Assembly: GCA_028719885.1 (NCBI GenBank) | Contig: JAQYLT010000049.1 | Span: 36,420-100,419 of the forward strand | Direction of reading: 5' to 3' | DNA length: 64,000 nt | Source of the DNA: Bacillota bacterium | GTDB lineage: Bacteria > Bacillota > Clostridia > Oscillospirales > Oscillospiraceae | In this document: positions 57,203-64,000 of the stretch, piece after piece | How the letters are laid out: the number at the start of each line of letters is the position of its first letter | Position numbering within the stretch: the first letter of the stretch is position 1 | Made by a program: the position numbers and the translations under genes | The notes under the pieces: model-generated | The model's input: only the letters and a program-made list of their open reading frames with translations | Database searches by the model: none | Told to the model about the DNA's origin: nothing

Positions 57203-57476
57203 AAATTGGTGTTTGACCAGATGTTCCGCCCGGCAACGATTTTGCGCCGGTGCGTTGAAAGGAAAAATCTTGGAATTTTCGTAGGGAATGCATTCATGCA
57301 TTCCGCTTGCGTTTTATTTCAAAATCGGTTGGATAAATGGGAAAACATCAAAAATGTGGTTCAAAAATTACCATTCAACAAACCGCAATAATAAACCGAC
57401 GTTTTGGAACGGATAAATCCGTTCCCTACGCACACGCCGGAAGGCATCCCATACAACATACCGCCAAATTCCAATT
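57203..57476. repeat. Hairpin-unit repeat element L
   Basis: Left end AAATTGGTGTTTG (57203-57215), right end CAAATTCCAATT (57465-57476), one of each end type. Units at 57280-57305 (arm GGAATGCAT, loop TC) and 57405-57430 (arm GGAACGGAT, with the first base changed to T). It fills the gap between convergent rlmA and the GH5 gene. Confidence 0.85.
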
Positions 57477-57504
57477 GGTCTGTTTCACCCGTTCGATGGC
57501 GCGG

Positions 57505-58602
57505 TTATTTTCCCATCAGGCCGTTGTAGATGCACGCCGATTCCGGGAAAATGTTCAGATTCACCCGGTCGATCAGGCCGAAATTGTCGCCGTCGCCGTG
57601 GAGATATCCGTTGTCCCACACCACGCAGGGCAGGCCGAAGGAATCGGCAAGCTCTTTAAAGCCCTTGGCCCATTCGTAGCGGGCATCCTCGTTATCCTTG
57701 TCGGTGCAGCCCATTTCGTCAATCACCACGGGGATGCCTTTCTGGACGAACCACTTGTCCAGGGTACTCAGCTCGTATTTCACGATGGCAAGGTCCCGGG
57801 GGCCCAGGGTATTCAGGGCGGGGTCCAGATTCAGGCACAGATTATAGGGGGTGTAGATGTGGGCGGAGAGAATCAGCCGGTTTTCGGCGCTGTCCTGGGG
57901 CATCCGGAACTCGGCGTTGGCGGCGGAGGTGAGCTTCCCCGCGTAGGGGCACACCACCACATACCGGTTCTCATTGCAGCCGCCGGCGGCCCGAATGGCG
58001 TCCAAAGCGGTCTGGTTCAGGTCGTTGACGACGGCCAGAATCTCCCGGTGGTCCTTTTTGGCCGGGCTCAGGCCCCACTCATAGGAGGTGCCCTCCACCC
58101 GGGGCTCGTTCATGGTCTGGAAAATCAGGCGCTCATCCACATCGGCAAAATGGGCGGCAATCTGGCTCCAGATGGCCGTCAAATAGGTTTTGCCCTGCTC
58201 CGCGTTTTCGGGCGTGGGGGTGTAGAGATCATTGTCGTGGTGGGCATCGATGATCACATAGAGCCCCGCGTCAAGGGCCTGGTGAACCACTTCGTCCACC
58301 CGGGCCATGTAGGCCTCGTCAATGCTGTACTCCGGTGCCGGGGAAACATGATGCCCCCAGGAAACAGGGATGCGGATGGTGTCAAAGCCCAGCTCCTTCA
58401 CCGCCGGAAACAGCTCCGCCTTGGCCCGGGGATTGCCCCAGGCCAGTTCCCCGTCCGGGGCATCGAAGCTGTTGCCCAGGTTCCAGCCGATGCCCAGCTT
58501 GCCCATGATTTCATAGGCGGGATTTTCCTCTGCCCCGGCCTTGCCAAACAGGGGGCAGAGCAGCGCCAGCATCAATAACAGGCTGCAAATTCTTCGTTTC
58601 AT
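57505..58602 (-). CDS. Secreted glycoside hydrolase family 5 (cellulase-like)
   Basis: A 365-residue secreted enzyme with a signal peptide (MKRRICSLLLMLALLCPLFG, cleavage near KAGA). The GH5 barrel shows GIGWNLGNSFDA, IRIPVSWGHHV, VIIDAHHDN, the acid/base Glu in FQTMNEPRV and the nucleophile Glu in VVIDEMGC. The overall pattern fits endo-beta-glucanase or related subfamilies; the exact glucan is not predictable. No carbohydrate-binding module or anchor is present. It is the last gene of a five-gene run with moxR, DUF58 and transglutaminase genes, an unusual partnership. Confidence 0.93.
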   Translation of the reverse strand: MKRRICSLLLMLALLCPLFGKAGAEENPAYEIMGKLGIGWNLGNSFDAPDGELAWGNPRAKAELFPAVKELGFDTIRIPVSWGHHVSPAPEYSIDEAYMARVDEVVHQALDAGLYVIIDAHHDNDLYTPTPENAEQGKTYLTAIWSQIAAHFADVDERLIFQTMNEPRVEGTSYEWGLSPAKKDHREILAVVNDLNQTALDAIRAAGGCNENRYVVVCPYAGKLTSAANAEFRMPQDSAENRLILSAHIYTPYNLCLNLDPALNTLGPRDLAIVKYELSTLDKWFVQKGIPVVIDEMGCTDKDNEDARYEWAKGFKELADSFGLPCVVWDNGYLHGDGDNFGLIDRVNLNIFPESACIYNGLMGK

Positions 58603-58617
58603 CTCTTTTTCCTCCCT

Positions 58618-58902
58618 TTAAATCTTGTAAAACCCGGCCTCCATCAGCCGGGCCAGGGCCTCGTTGGCCTCTTCATCTGAAAAAAGCCCCGTGAAGCGTT
58701 TGTCCACCGCCAAAGCCTCCAGGCTCCACTCCAGATGGCCGATTTGAGCCAGTGCGGCAAAGCCGTCGCTGGTGCGGCTGCCGGAGAGGATGCGGTGGGC
58801 GGTTTTCATGGCCTCCTCAGCGGTCACCGGCCGCACCCGCACCCCCGCCTGGGCGGCCAGCTCCCGGCATTTTTCCCATTGGGAGATAAATTGCTGCTCC
58901 AT
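58618..58902 (-). CDS. Small soluble protein, function unknown
   Basis: A 94-residue protein, helical by appearance: CRELAAQAGVRVRPVTAEEA, then AHRILSGSRTSDGFAALAQI and a last helix EEANEALARLMEAGFYKI. It has no signal peptide or membrane helix. AAGGAAG precedes the ATG. It sits 21 bp after the transglutaminase gene and 15 bp before GH5, so it is part of the operon. I do not recognise a family. Confidence 0.75.
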   Translation of the reverse strand: MEQQFISQWEKCRELAAQAGVRVRPVTAEEAMKTAHRILSGSRTSDGFAALAQIGHLEWSLEALAVDKRFTGLFSDEEANEALARLMEAGFYKI

Positions 58903-58923
58903 TCTCTTTCTTCCTTTCTGTTT

Positions 58924-60933
58924 TTATATCACCGCGAACCAATACCGGTACACCATTCTTTTCCACCAGGGAGCTTTCCGCAGGGCCCGGCGGCAGGCGG
59001 CTTGACAGGCTGTGAATGCATTCAGCTCCTCCCGGCTAAGGGTGTGCTGGCTGAACAGCGCCTTCTCCATCAGCTGCTCCAGCTCCTCCGGGACAGGGCG
59101 CTTCAAAAGCCCGGTCAGCAGCCGAAGCTCCTTGCCGCAGGCGATGGCCCGGCGGTTGTTGTCCCCCCTGGTCTGGCCCCGGCGGCGAAGCGAAATCCGC
59201 AGCAGCCGCTCCAGCTCCGCCAGGCAGCAGCACAGTCCCAGGAGGAAAACCGTCAGAGGAATCCACACCGGCAGCTGCCAGCGCGTTTCCTGGGGCGCCT
59301 GCTGGGGCAGAGTGGTGTTCTGGGGCATGGTTTGTGCCCCGGAGGGTTCGGCGGCGGGCTGGGTTTGGGGCTCCGGCTGGGTGGAAAGCTGGGTGGGCTC
59401 CTGAACCGGGGGCAGGGAATCGTCCCCGGGGGTAACCTCCAAAATGTTCCAGGTCCAGGCCCGGTAGTCATAATACTCCACCCAGGCGTGGGCATCGTCG
59501 GAGGTCACCTGAACCGTCTGCCCCGCCTGGGCATCCGTCCGGTAGCCGGTGACGTAGCGGGCGGGGATTCCCGCGCTTCGCAGCAGCACCGCCGCCGCCG
59601 TGGCAAAGTGGACACAGTAGCCCCGGTCGGCCTGCTGCAAAAACCAGAGGGCGAAGTCCCCTGCCTCCGTGGGCATTTGGGTGCCGCTTCGGTCATAAGC
59701 GGCGCTGGTGCTCACATAGTCCGCCACCGCCTGCACCGTCCCCTCCACGGTGCTCTTGTCCCCCGGGATGGATTGCAGCAGAGCCTTGATTGCCGCGCTG
59801 CCGGTTTCCGGCAGCTTGAGCCACTGCTCCCCAGGGAATGGGCCCATGGCGGCGGTTCGCAGATTCACCCAGGTTTCCCGCTGCTTCAGGTTCTCCCCGG
59901 CGCCGCCGATCAAAAAGGTCTGCCCGTCGGGAAAGGAGGGCAGCAGGGGATTCCCCTGGGCATTCAAAACGGTCACCGTCACCCGGCCCCGGTCCTCCCC
60001 CGCGCCCACCAGGGCCTCCTGGCGGCCGGTGGTGGACTCCCAGGCCGTGCCGGTATACACATCATAATCTTGCATCCGCAGATAGATGGGACCGGACTGC
60101 TCCGCCGTCACCTCCGCCACGGGGATGCCCAAAAGCATCTGGGAGGGCAGCGCCGACAGCTCCACCGTTTCCCGCTTCCGCAGGCCGGAAAACCAATCCG
60201 TTCCCTGGGCCTGGAATTTCTGGGGCAGCTCCATCAGGGAGGAAAGGATCCGCTCCCGCAGCTCCCCTGTGGTGTTTACAAAGCCGTCCTGGGGGCAGAA
60301 ATGCAGCAGCAGTCCCAGGGCCAAAGCCACCGGAATCACCGCCGTGGCGGTTAGCCTGGCCGCCTGGGGGCCGCTCTCCCGGCGGACGCTGTCGGTGAGC
60401 AGCAGCAGGCTCAGCCCCAGCAGCAGGGCAAAGAGATAGAGCTCCCCGGGCACCGTGTCCGTCACCAGCAAACAGGCCGCCAAGGGCAGCAGAAGCAGCA
60501 GCACCGCCGGGGCGACGCCCTTGCGTCGGATGACGGTGCGGCTCACCCCGAAGATCAGGACCATGCCCAAAACCGCCAAGGCCAAATCCCCGTTCAGCCG
60601 CTCTGAGCGCAGCCCCTTGGGGATGCCCCAGCCATAGGCCTCGTCATAGATTTCCGCCACAATTCCCAGAATGCTCACCAGCTGCCGTCCGAAGCTGCCC
60701 TCCAGCCACAGCCAGAAGGCTCCCGCCGCACCCAGGGTGAGCACCGCCGCCTGGCCCAGCCGGAAAGGCAGCAGCACACAGCACAGCAGCGTCCAGCAGG
60801 CCCAAACCAGGATGATCCGGTTGGGCACCGCAACGGGAAGGGAAAACGCGGAAATCAGGCAGCCCACCGCGCCCCAGGTACAGACCAGGGAGAGCGCTGC
60901 CGATTCCACCATGGCAGGCAATTTACGCTTCAT
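58924..60933 (-). CDS. Transglutaminase-like membrane protein (TgpA/DUF3488 type)
   Basis: A 669-residue protein with an N-terminal block of five or six helices (to about residue 210), an external transglutaminase-like domain, a Pro/Gln/Thr-rich linker and a final membrane helix before a short cytoplasmic tail. The catalytic triad is seen as Cys in GYCVHFATAAAVLLRSAGIP, His in DDAHAWVEYYD, and a following Asp. The ATG at 60933 has GGGAGGGG correctly spaced and overlaps the end of the DUF58 gene. This trio (MoxR, DUF58, transglutaminase) is a common conserved operon of unknown envelope function. Confidence 0.92.
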   Translation of the reverse strand: MKRKLPAMVESAALSLVCTWGAVGCLISAFSLPVAVPNRIILVWACWTLLCCVLLPFRLGQAAVLTLGAAGAFWLWLEGSFGRQLVSILGIVAEIYDEAYGWGIPKGLRSERLNGDLALAVLGMVLIFGVSRTVIRRKGVAPAVLLLLLPLAACLLVTDTVPGELYLFALLLGLSLLLLTDSVRRESGPQAARLTATAVIPVALALGLLLHFCPQDGFVNTTGELRERILSSLMELPQKFQAQGTDWFSGLRKRETVELSALPSQMLLGIPVAEVTAEQSGPIYLRMQDYDVYTGTAWESTTGRQEALVGAGEDRGRVTVTVLNAQGNPLLPSFPDGQTFLIGGAGENLKQRETWVNLRTAAMGPFPGEQWLKLPETGSAAIKALLQSIPGDKSTVEGTVQAVADYVSTSAAYDRSGTQMPTEAGDFALWFLQQADRGYCVHFATAAAVLLRSAGIPARYVTGYRTDAQAGQTVQVTSDDAHAWVEYYDYRAWTWNILEVTPGDDSLPPVQEPTQLSTQPEPQTQPAAEPSGAQTMPQNTTLPQQAPQETRWQLPVWIPLTVFLLGLCCCLAELERLLRISLRRRGQTRGDNNRRAIACGKELRLLTGLLKRPVPEELEQLMEKALFSQHTLSREELNAFTACQAACRRALRKAPWWKRMVYRYWFAVI

Positions 60934-61849
60934 CCGCATCCCCTCCCACATGGTACTGCCAGCTGGCCCCGATTTCCTTTTCCCACTCGCCGCCCTCCTG
61001 GGTCAGGGGGGCGCAGAGCAGCCGGTCGATGGCCTTTTGCAGCGCGGCTTCCGAATCCACATGGGCGCAGATCACCCCGGAGCCGGTGAGGGCCTGTATT
61101 TCAAAATCCAGTTCCCGTTTCAGTAAGTAGCGGCCCACCCACAGCAGGCGGCCGAATTTCCGGTCCAGGGTGTCCGGGTCCCCGGCCAGCTGCATGGTCA
61201 GCAGCACCGTCCCCCGCACCGGCTCCATGGGCTCCCGGAGAATCAGGTCCCCCACCTTGGCGCTGAGCTTCCAATGGAGCTGATTCAAATGGTCCCCCGG
61301 CCGGTAGAGCCGATGCTCATGGTTCTCCGAAAAACCGCCTCCCGGCTTGGGCACCCAGCCGCTCAGCTCCAACCGCTGAGGGTCCGGCAGGTCCGAAACC
61401 GGCTGCTCCTTTGGCCGGACCAGGATGGTCTGCTCCCTGACATTCCGGGCGCGGAACGAGAAGATGCCCAGATAGTCGCAGATTTTCGCCTTCTCCACCC
61501 AGGCCCGGTAGCCGCCGCAGTGCTCCGTGGAAAAGCCCCGCTCCGGCTCATAGCGCCAGGATTTCCCTGTGAAGCAGCTTTGCAGCCGGATGTGCCCCTT
61601 GAATGGGGGCATGGGGCTGCCGCAGCTGCCCAGCAGCCAGATCTCTGCCTCTTCCCCCTGCTCCAAAACCTCCACCCCGGCGGGGGCGGCCTGGAAATTC
61701 CAGATGGCGGGCAGGCTCAACAGCAGCGACAGCCAGGGAAGCCCCACCACCGTCAGCAGCAGCACCCAGGAAAGCCACTCCCCGCTGGACACATAGTAGA
61801 CCAGCGCCCCGCAAAGCAGCATAAAATACTGCACTCTTCTTGAGAACAT
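60923..61849 (-). CDS. DUF58 domain protein
   Basis: A 308-residue protein with two N-terminal helices (about residues 8-48), a beta-rich region and the DUF58 core, a von Willebrand A-related fold. The signature is ENHEHRLYRPGDHLNQLHWKL with SAKVGDLILREPM following. The ATG lies 1 bp after the MoxR stop, so translation is coupled. It normally works with MoxR ATPase as a chaperone-like pair. Confidence 0.92.
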   Translation of the reverse strand: MFSRRVQYFMLLCGALVYYVSSGEWLSWVLLLTVVGLPWLSLLLSLPAIWNFQAAPAGVEVLEQGEEAEIWLLGSCGSPMPPFKGHIRLQSCFTGKSWRYEPERGFSTEHCGGYRAWVEKAKICDYLGIFSFRARNVREQTILVRPKEQPVSDLPDPQRLELSGWVPKPGGGFSENHEHRLYRPGDHLNQLHWKLSAKVGDLILREPMEPVRGTVLLTMQLAGDPDTLDRKFGRLLWVGRYLLKRELDFEIQALTGSGVICAHVDSEAALQKAIDRLLCAPLTQEGGEWEKEIGASWQYHVGGDADEA

Positions 61850-61850
61850 A

Positions 61851-62804
61851 TCAGCGCAGCCGTGGGGCGGGAACGGTTTCCAGAATCTTTTCCAGAAGCT
61901 GCTCCGCCGTGACGCCCTGGGTTTGGGCCCGGGGGGTGAGAATCAGCCGGTGGGCAACGCAGGGGACAAAAACCTCCCGCACATCGGCGGGCACCACATA
62001 GTCCCGCCCCCGAAGCTGGGCAACGGCCTTGGACATGGCCGCCACCGCCAGGGTGGCCCGGGGGCTGGCGCCCCGGAGGATTTCTCCATTTGATCGGGTG
62101 GCGCCCACCAGCCGGACAACGTAGCCCACCACACTGTCGCTGATAAAGGTTTTTTCCACCGTGTCCTGCAGCGCGCAGAGCTGATCCCGGGAAAGAATCG
62201 CCCGCAGATTCTGCAAGGGATTCCCCTCCTGCCGGTTCATCACCATGGTCACCTCGTCCTTGGGGTCGGGGTAGCCCAGGCTCAGCCGGATGATAAAGCG
62301 GTCCATCTGGCTGTCCGGCAGCAGCTGGGTGCCCGCCGCCCCCACCGGGTTCTGGGTGGCAATCACGATAAAGGGCTGGGGCAGGGGATGGCTCACCCCG
62401 TCCACGGTGACCTGTCCTTCCTCCATGGCCTCCAGCAGGGCGGACTGGGTGCGGGAGGTGGCCCGGTTCAGCTCGTCCGCCAGAAACAGATTGGTGATCA
62501 CCGCGCCGCTCTGGTAGCGCAGGCCGCCGGACTGGGCATCGGGCACACTGTAGCCGGTGATGTCCGAGGGCAGCACATCCGGGGTAAACTGCACCCGGCT
62601 GTATTTTAAATCCAGCGCCTTGGAGAAGGCCAGCGCCATGGTGGTCTTGCCCACGCCGGGGATATCCTCCAAAAGAATATGTCCCCTTGCCAGAATTGCC
62701 GCCAGCACCCACATCAGTGTGACGTCCTTGCCCACCACCGCCCGGCGGACCTGATCCAAAATCTGCTGCACCACAACCGTCACTTCATTTTCCCTGGTTT
62801 GCAT
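61851..62804 (-). CDS. MoxR family AAA ATPase
   Basis: A 317-residue ATPase. Walker A is LEDIPGVGKTTMA, Walker B is NLFLADELNRA, and sensor and arginine-finger segments are ATQNPVG and PDSQMDRFIIRLSLGYP. The C-terminal lid has GASPRATLAVAAMSKAVA. The ATG at 62804 (MQTREN) follows AAGGAG. It is the first gene of the operon moxR-DUF58-transglutaminase-small protein-GH5. Confidence 0.95.
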   Translation of the reverse strand: MQTRENEVTVVVQQILDQVRRAVVGKDVTLMWVLAAILARGHILLEDIPGVGKTTMALAFSKALDLKYSRVQFTPDVLPSDITGYSVPDAQSGGLRYQSGAVITNLFLADELNRATSRTQSALLEAMEEGQVTVDGVSHPLPQPFIVIATQNPVGAAGTQLLPDSQMDRFIIRLSLGYPDPKDEVTMVMNRQEGNPLQNLRAILSRDQLCALQDTVEKTFISDSVVGYVVRLVGATRSNGEILRGASPRATLAVAAMSKAVAQLRGRDYVVPADVREVFVPCVAHRLILTPRAQTQGVTAEQLLEKILETVPAPRLR

Positions 62805-62837
62805 GGAATTGCTCCTTCCCATTGATTCGTTGGACAC

Positions 62838-62866
62838 ATTATACCCGCTCCCGGCCAAAAAAACAA
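62838..62866 (-). promoter_or_regulatory. moxR operon promoter
   Basis: Minus strand TTGTTT (62861-62866), 17-bp spacer, TATAAT (62838-62843). Confidence 0.7.
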
Positions 62867-63044
62867 GTCGAGGTGATGAACATGGGACGCCTACAGCTTA
62901 AGATTCTATAAAGGAAGATTCTGTCGTGGTTTTTCCCGGGAGGGCCGCACAGGATTCGTGGTATTTTCCGGCTTGCAGGACTTATACTGGGTTATCGGGC
63001 GGAGCAAAGCATCCCTCAACACTTCTACAAAGGAGGCCAGGTAA

Positions 63045-63842
63045 ATGCAGTGTCAGAAGCTGAAAACCTATATGGAGTCCGGGCGGGTGGTTTTTCTGCC
63101 CCCAAAGGGAATCCGCTCCAACCCGGGCCAGCCCAGGCAGGTATTTGATGAAAATGGGCTCTCGGAGCTGGCGGACTCCATCCGGCAGCACGGAATTCTG
63201 CAGCCCCTCTCCGTCCGCCGGGTGGGCACGGGCTACGAGCTGGTGGCCGGGGAGCGGCGGCTGCGGGCGGCGCTGCTGGCCGGTCTGCCGGAGGTGCCCT
63301 GCATTGTGATGCAGATGGACGACCAGGAATCCGGCTTGGCCGCCCTGGTGGAAAACTTACAGCGGCAGGACCTGGATTTTATTGAGGAGGCCCGGGGCAT
63401 CAGCCGCCTCATGGAGCTGTCCGGCCTGAGCCAGGAGCAGGCCGCCCGGCTGCTGGGCAAGAGCCAGAGCGCCATTGCCAACAAGCTGCGGCTGCTGCGC
63501 CATTCCCAGCCGGTGCTGGATGCCCTGCGCCGGGAAAAGCTGACGGAGCGCCATGGCCGGGCCCTGCTGAAGCTGCCGGAGGAACAGGCCAAGCTGGAAG
63601 CCATCACCCAAATCAGCCGCCAGGGGCTCAGCGTGGCCCAGACGGAAAAGTACATCCAGTCCCTGCTCCACCGGAAGCCGGAAACCCCGGGGCGCACCAA
63701 CATCGGCGCATTTCTCAACAGTCTGACCCAGTCGCTGTCCCGGATGCAGTCCTGCGGCATCCCGGCGGTGTCCGAGCGGCGGGAAACCGAGAGCCAAATT
63801 GTGCTCACCATCACCATTCCCAAGGAAAAAAACGGAAAATAG
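63045..63842 (+). CDS. ParB/Spo0J-family protein, Noc-like
   Basis: A 265-residue DNA-binding protein. The ParB/sulfiredoxin-like N-terminal domain has SNPGQPRQVFDENGLSELAD, IRQHGILQPLSVR, the CTP-binding GERRLRAA and ENLQRQDLDFIEEA. A helix-turn-helix follows (LSQEQAARLLGKSQSAIANK), and then a C-terminal dimer region. This is either Spo0J/ParB or the nucleoid-occlusion relative Noc; no parA/soj is in the window after it, and no parS site was found, so the call stays open. AAAGGAGG precedes the ATG. Confidence 0.88.
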   Translation: MQCQKLKTYMESGRVVFLPPKGIRSNPGQPRQVFDENGLSELADSIRQHGILQPLSVRRVGTGYELVAGERRLRAALLAGLPEVPCIVMQMDDQESGLAALVENLQRQDLDFIEEARGISRLMELSGLSQEQAARLLGKSQSAIANKLRLLRHSQPVLDALRREKLTERHGRALLKLPEEQAKLEAITQISRQGLSVAQTEKYIQSLLHRKPETPGRTNIGAFLNSLTQSLSRMQSCGIPAVSERRETESQIVLTITIPKEKNGK

Positions 63843-64000
63843 CCGTCCATTTTTCCTGGGCTTGAGTTTCGCTCAATATCCAAAAGAACGGGGTTACTGA
63901 AATAGCAGATTTCATTTTTGGGGAAATGGCGTACTACACTCCAAAGAATTACAAAAAACAGCATCATAACAAGGCGCAGCTACCTTAAGCAGTTGCACCG
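63843..64000. other. Right edge, nothing resolved
   Basis: The last 158 bases hold no open reading frame with a ribosome site, no hairpin terminator with a T-run, and no recognised RNA. A TTGAGTTTCGCTCAA dyad at 63863-63877 is the only palindrome noticed. Confidence 0.4.

Noticed and set aside
872..57430. Hairpin arrays as a CRISPR
   Set aside because: Units are irregularly spaced, in both orientations, spread over many gaps with shared cores between them, and there are no cas genes.
62873..62910. Eleven-codon frame MNMGRLQLKIL after a GAGGTG site upstream of the ParB-like gene
   Set aside because: Too short to judge, without terminator or further support.
63045..64000. Replication origin or parS sites near the ParB-like gene
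   Set aside because: No TGTTTCACGTGAAACA-like site and no DnaA-box cluster were found in the window.
1..64000. tRNA or rRNA genes
   Set aside because: No GGTTCRANNCC arms with matching cloverleafs and no rRNA stretches were seen.

Overview
The window is a gene-dense, moderately high-GC stretch of a low-oxygen Firmicute, most likely a gut-type clostridium of the Oscillospirales. Supporting signs are AGGAGG ribosome sites before nearly every gene, consensus TTGACA/TATAAT promoters with 17-bp spacing, a T-box leader, LytR-CpsA-Psr and XpaC/TelA proteins, rubrerythrin, NodB-type deacetylase, and Wood-Ljungdahl genes. The species cannot be named from sequence alone. No rRNA, tRNA, CRISPR array, prophage or transposase gene was seen.

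Layout: 0-5.6 kb, a membrane-protein stub, an ArAE-like protein, the folate arm of the Wood-Ljungdahl pathway (fhs, fchA, folD, all minus strand) and a rubrerythrin. 6-13 kb, an ECF sigma/anti-sigma pair, a small membrane protein, xpaC-telA and an LCP cell-wall ligase. 13.4-18 kb, a coupled run murI, udk, HAD phosphatase, DUF89, VanW. 18.4-21.5 kb, the acetylated-diaminopimelate route to lysine (aminotransferase and deacetylase divergent from dapH). 21.6-24.9 kb, a Cys/Gly-rich micropeptide, an XRE regulator and four small secreted proteins, three of them paralogs. 25-30 kb, the carbonyl arm: cooS, cooC, acsB. 30-35 kb, lipid kinase, NUDIX and a two-component system. 35-38 kb, HAD, amidohydrolase and uxaC. 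38-46 kb, lipoprotein, pssA-psd, flippase-like protein, ROK kinase and two tandem duplicate 13-TM-type membrane proteins. 46-50.6 kb, thrS with T-box, DUF4143 ATPase, XRE protein. 50.7-57 kb, psuK-psuG, glycosyltransferases, polysaccharide deacetylase, rlmA. 57.5-63.9 kb, a moxR-DUF58-transglutaminase-small protein-GH5 operon and a ParB-like (Noc-type) gene.

The most unusual feature is a dispersed intergenic repeat family. Thirty near-identical 26-bp hairpin units lie in 11 intergenic arrays. Each unit is CGTAG, a 9-bp arm, a 2-nt loop, the complementary arm, and G. Arm sequences differ between units but both arms change together. Units occur as inverted pairs, sometimes nested, inside larger elements of about 220-350 bp bounded by inverted ends reading AAATTGGAATTTG or AAATTGGTGTTTG. 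A second, AT-rich repeat family (ATATCTTATATCTCGTATCT-like) lies at five places, three of them beside these arrays.

Functionally the two Wood-Ljungdahl clusters appear to share a promoter design: a consensus promoter with a palindrome directly after the -10 box at both fhs and cooS. FolD has lost the residues needed for cyclohydrolase activity, matching the presence of a separate FchA. The genes for the corrinoid protein, its methyltransferase and MetF are not in the window.
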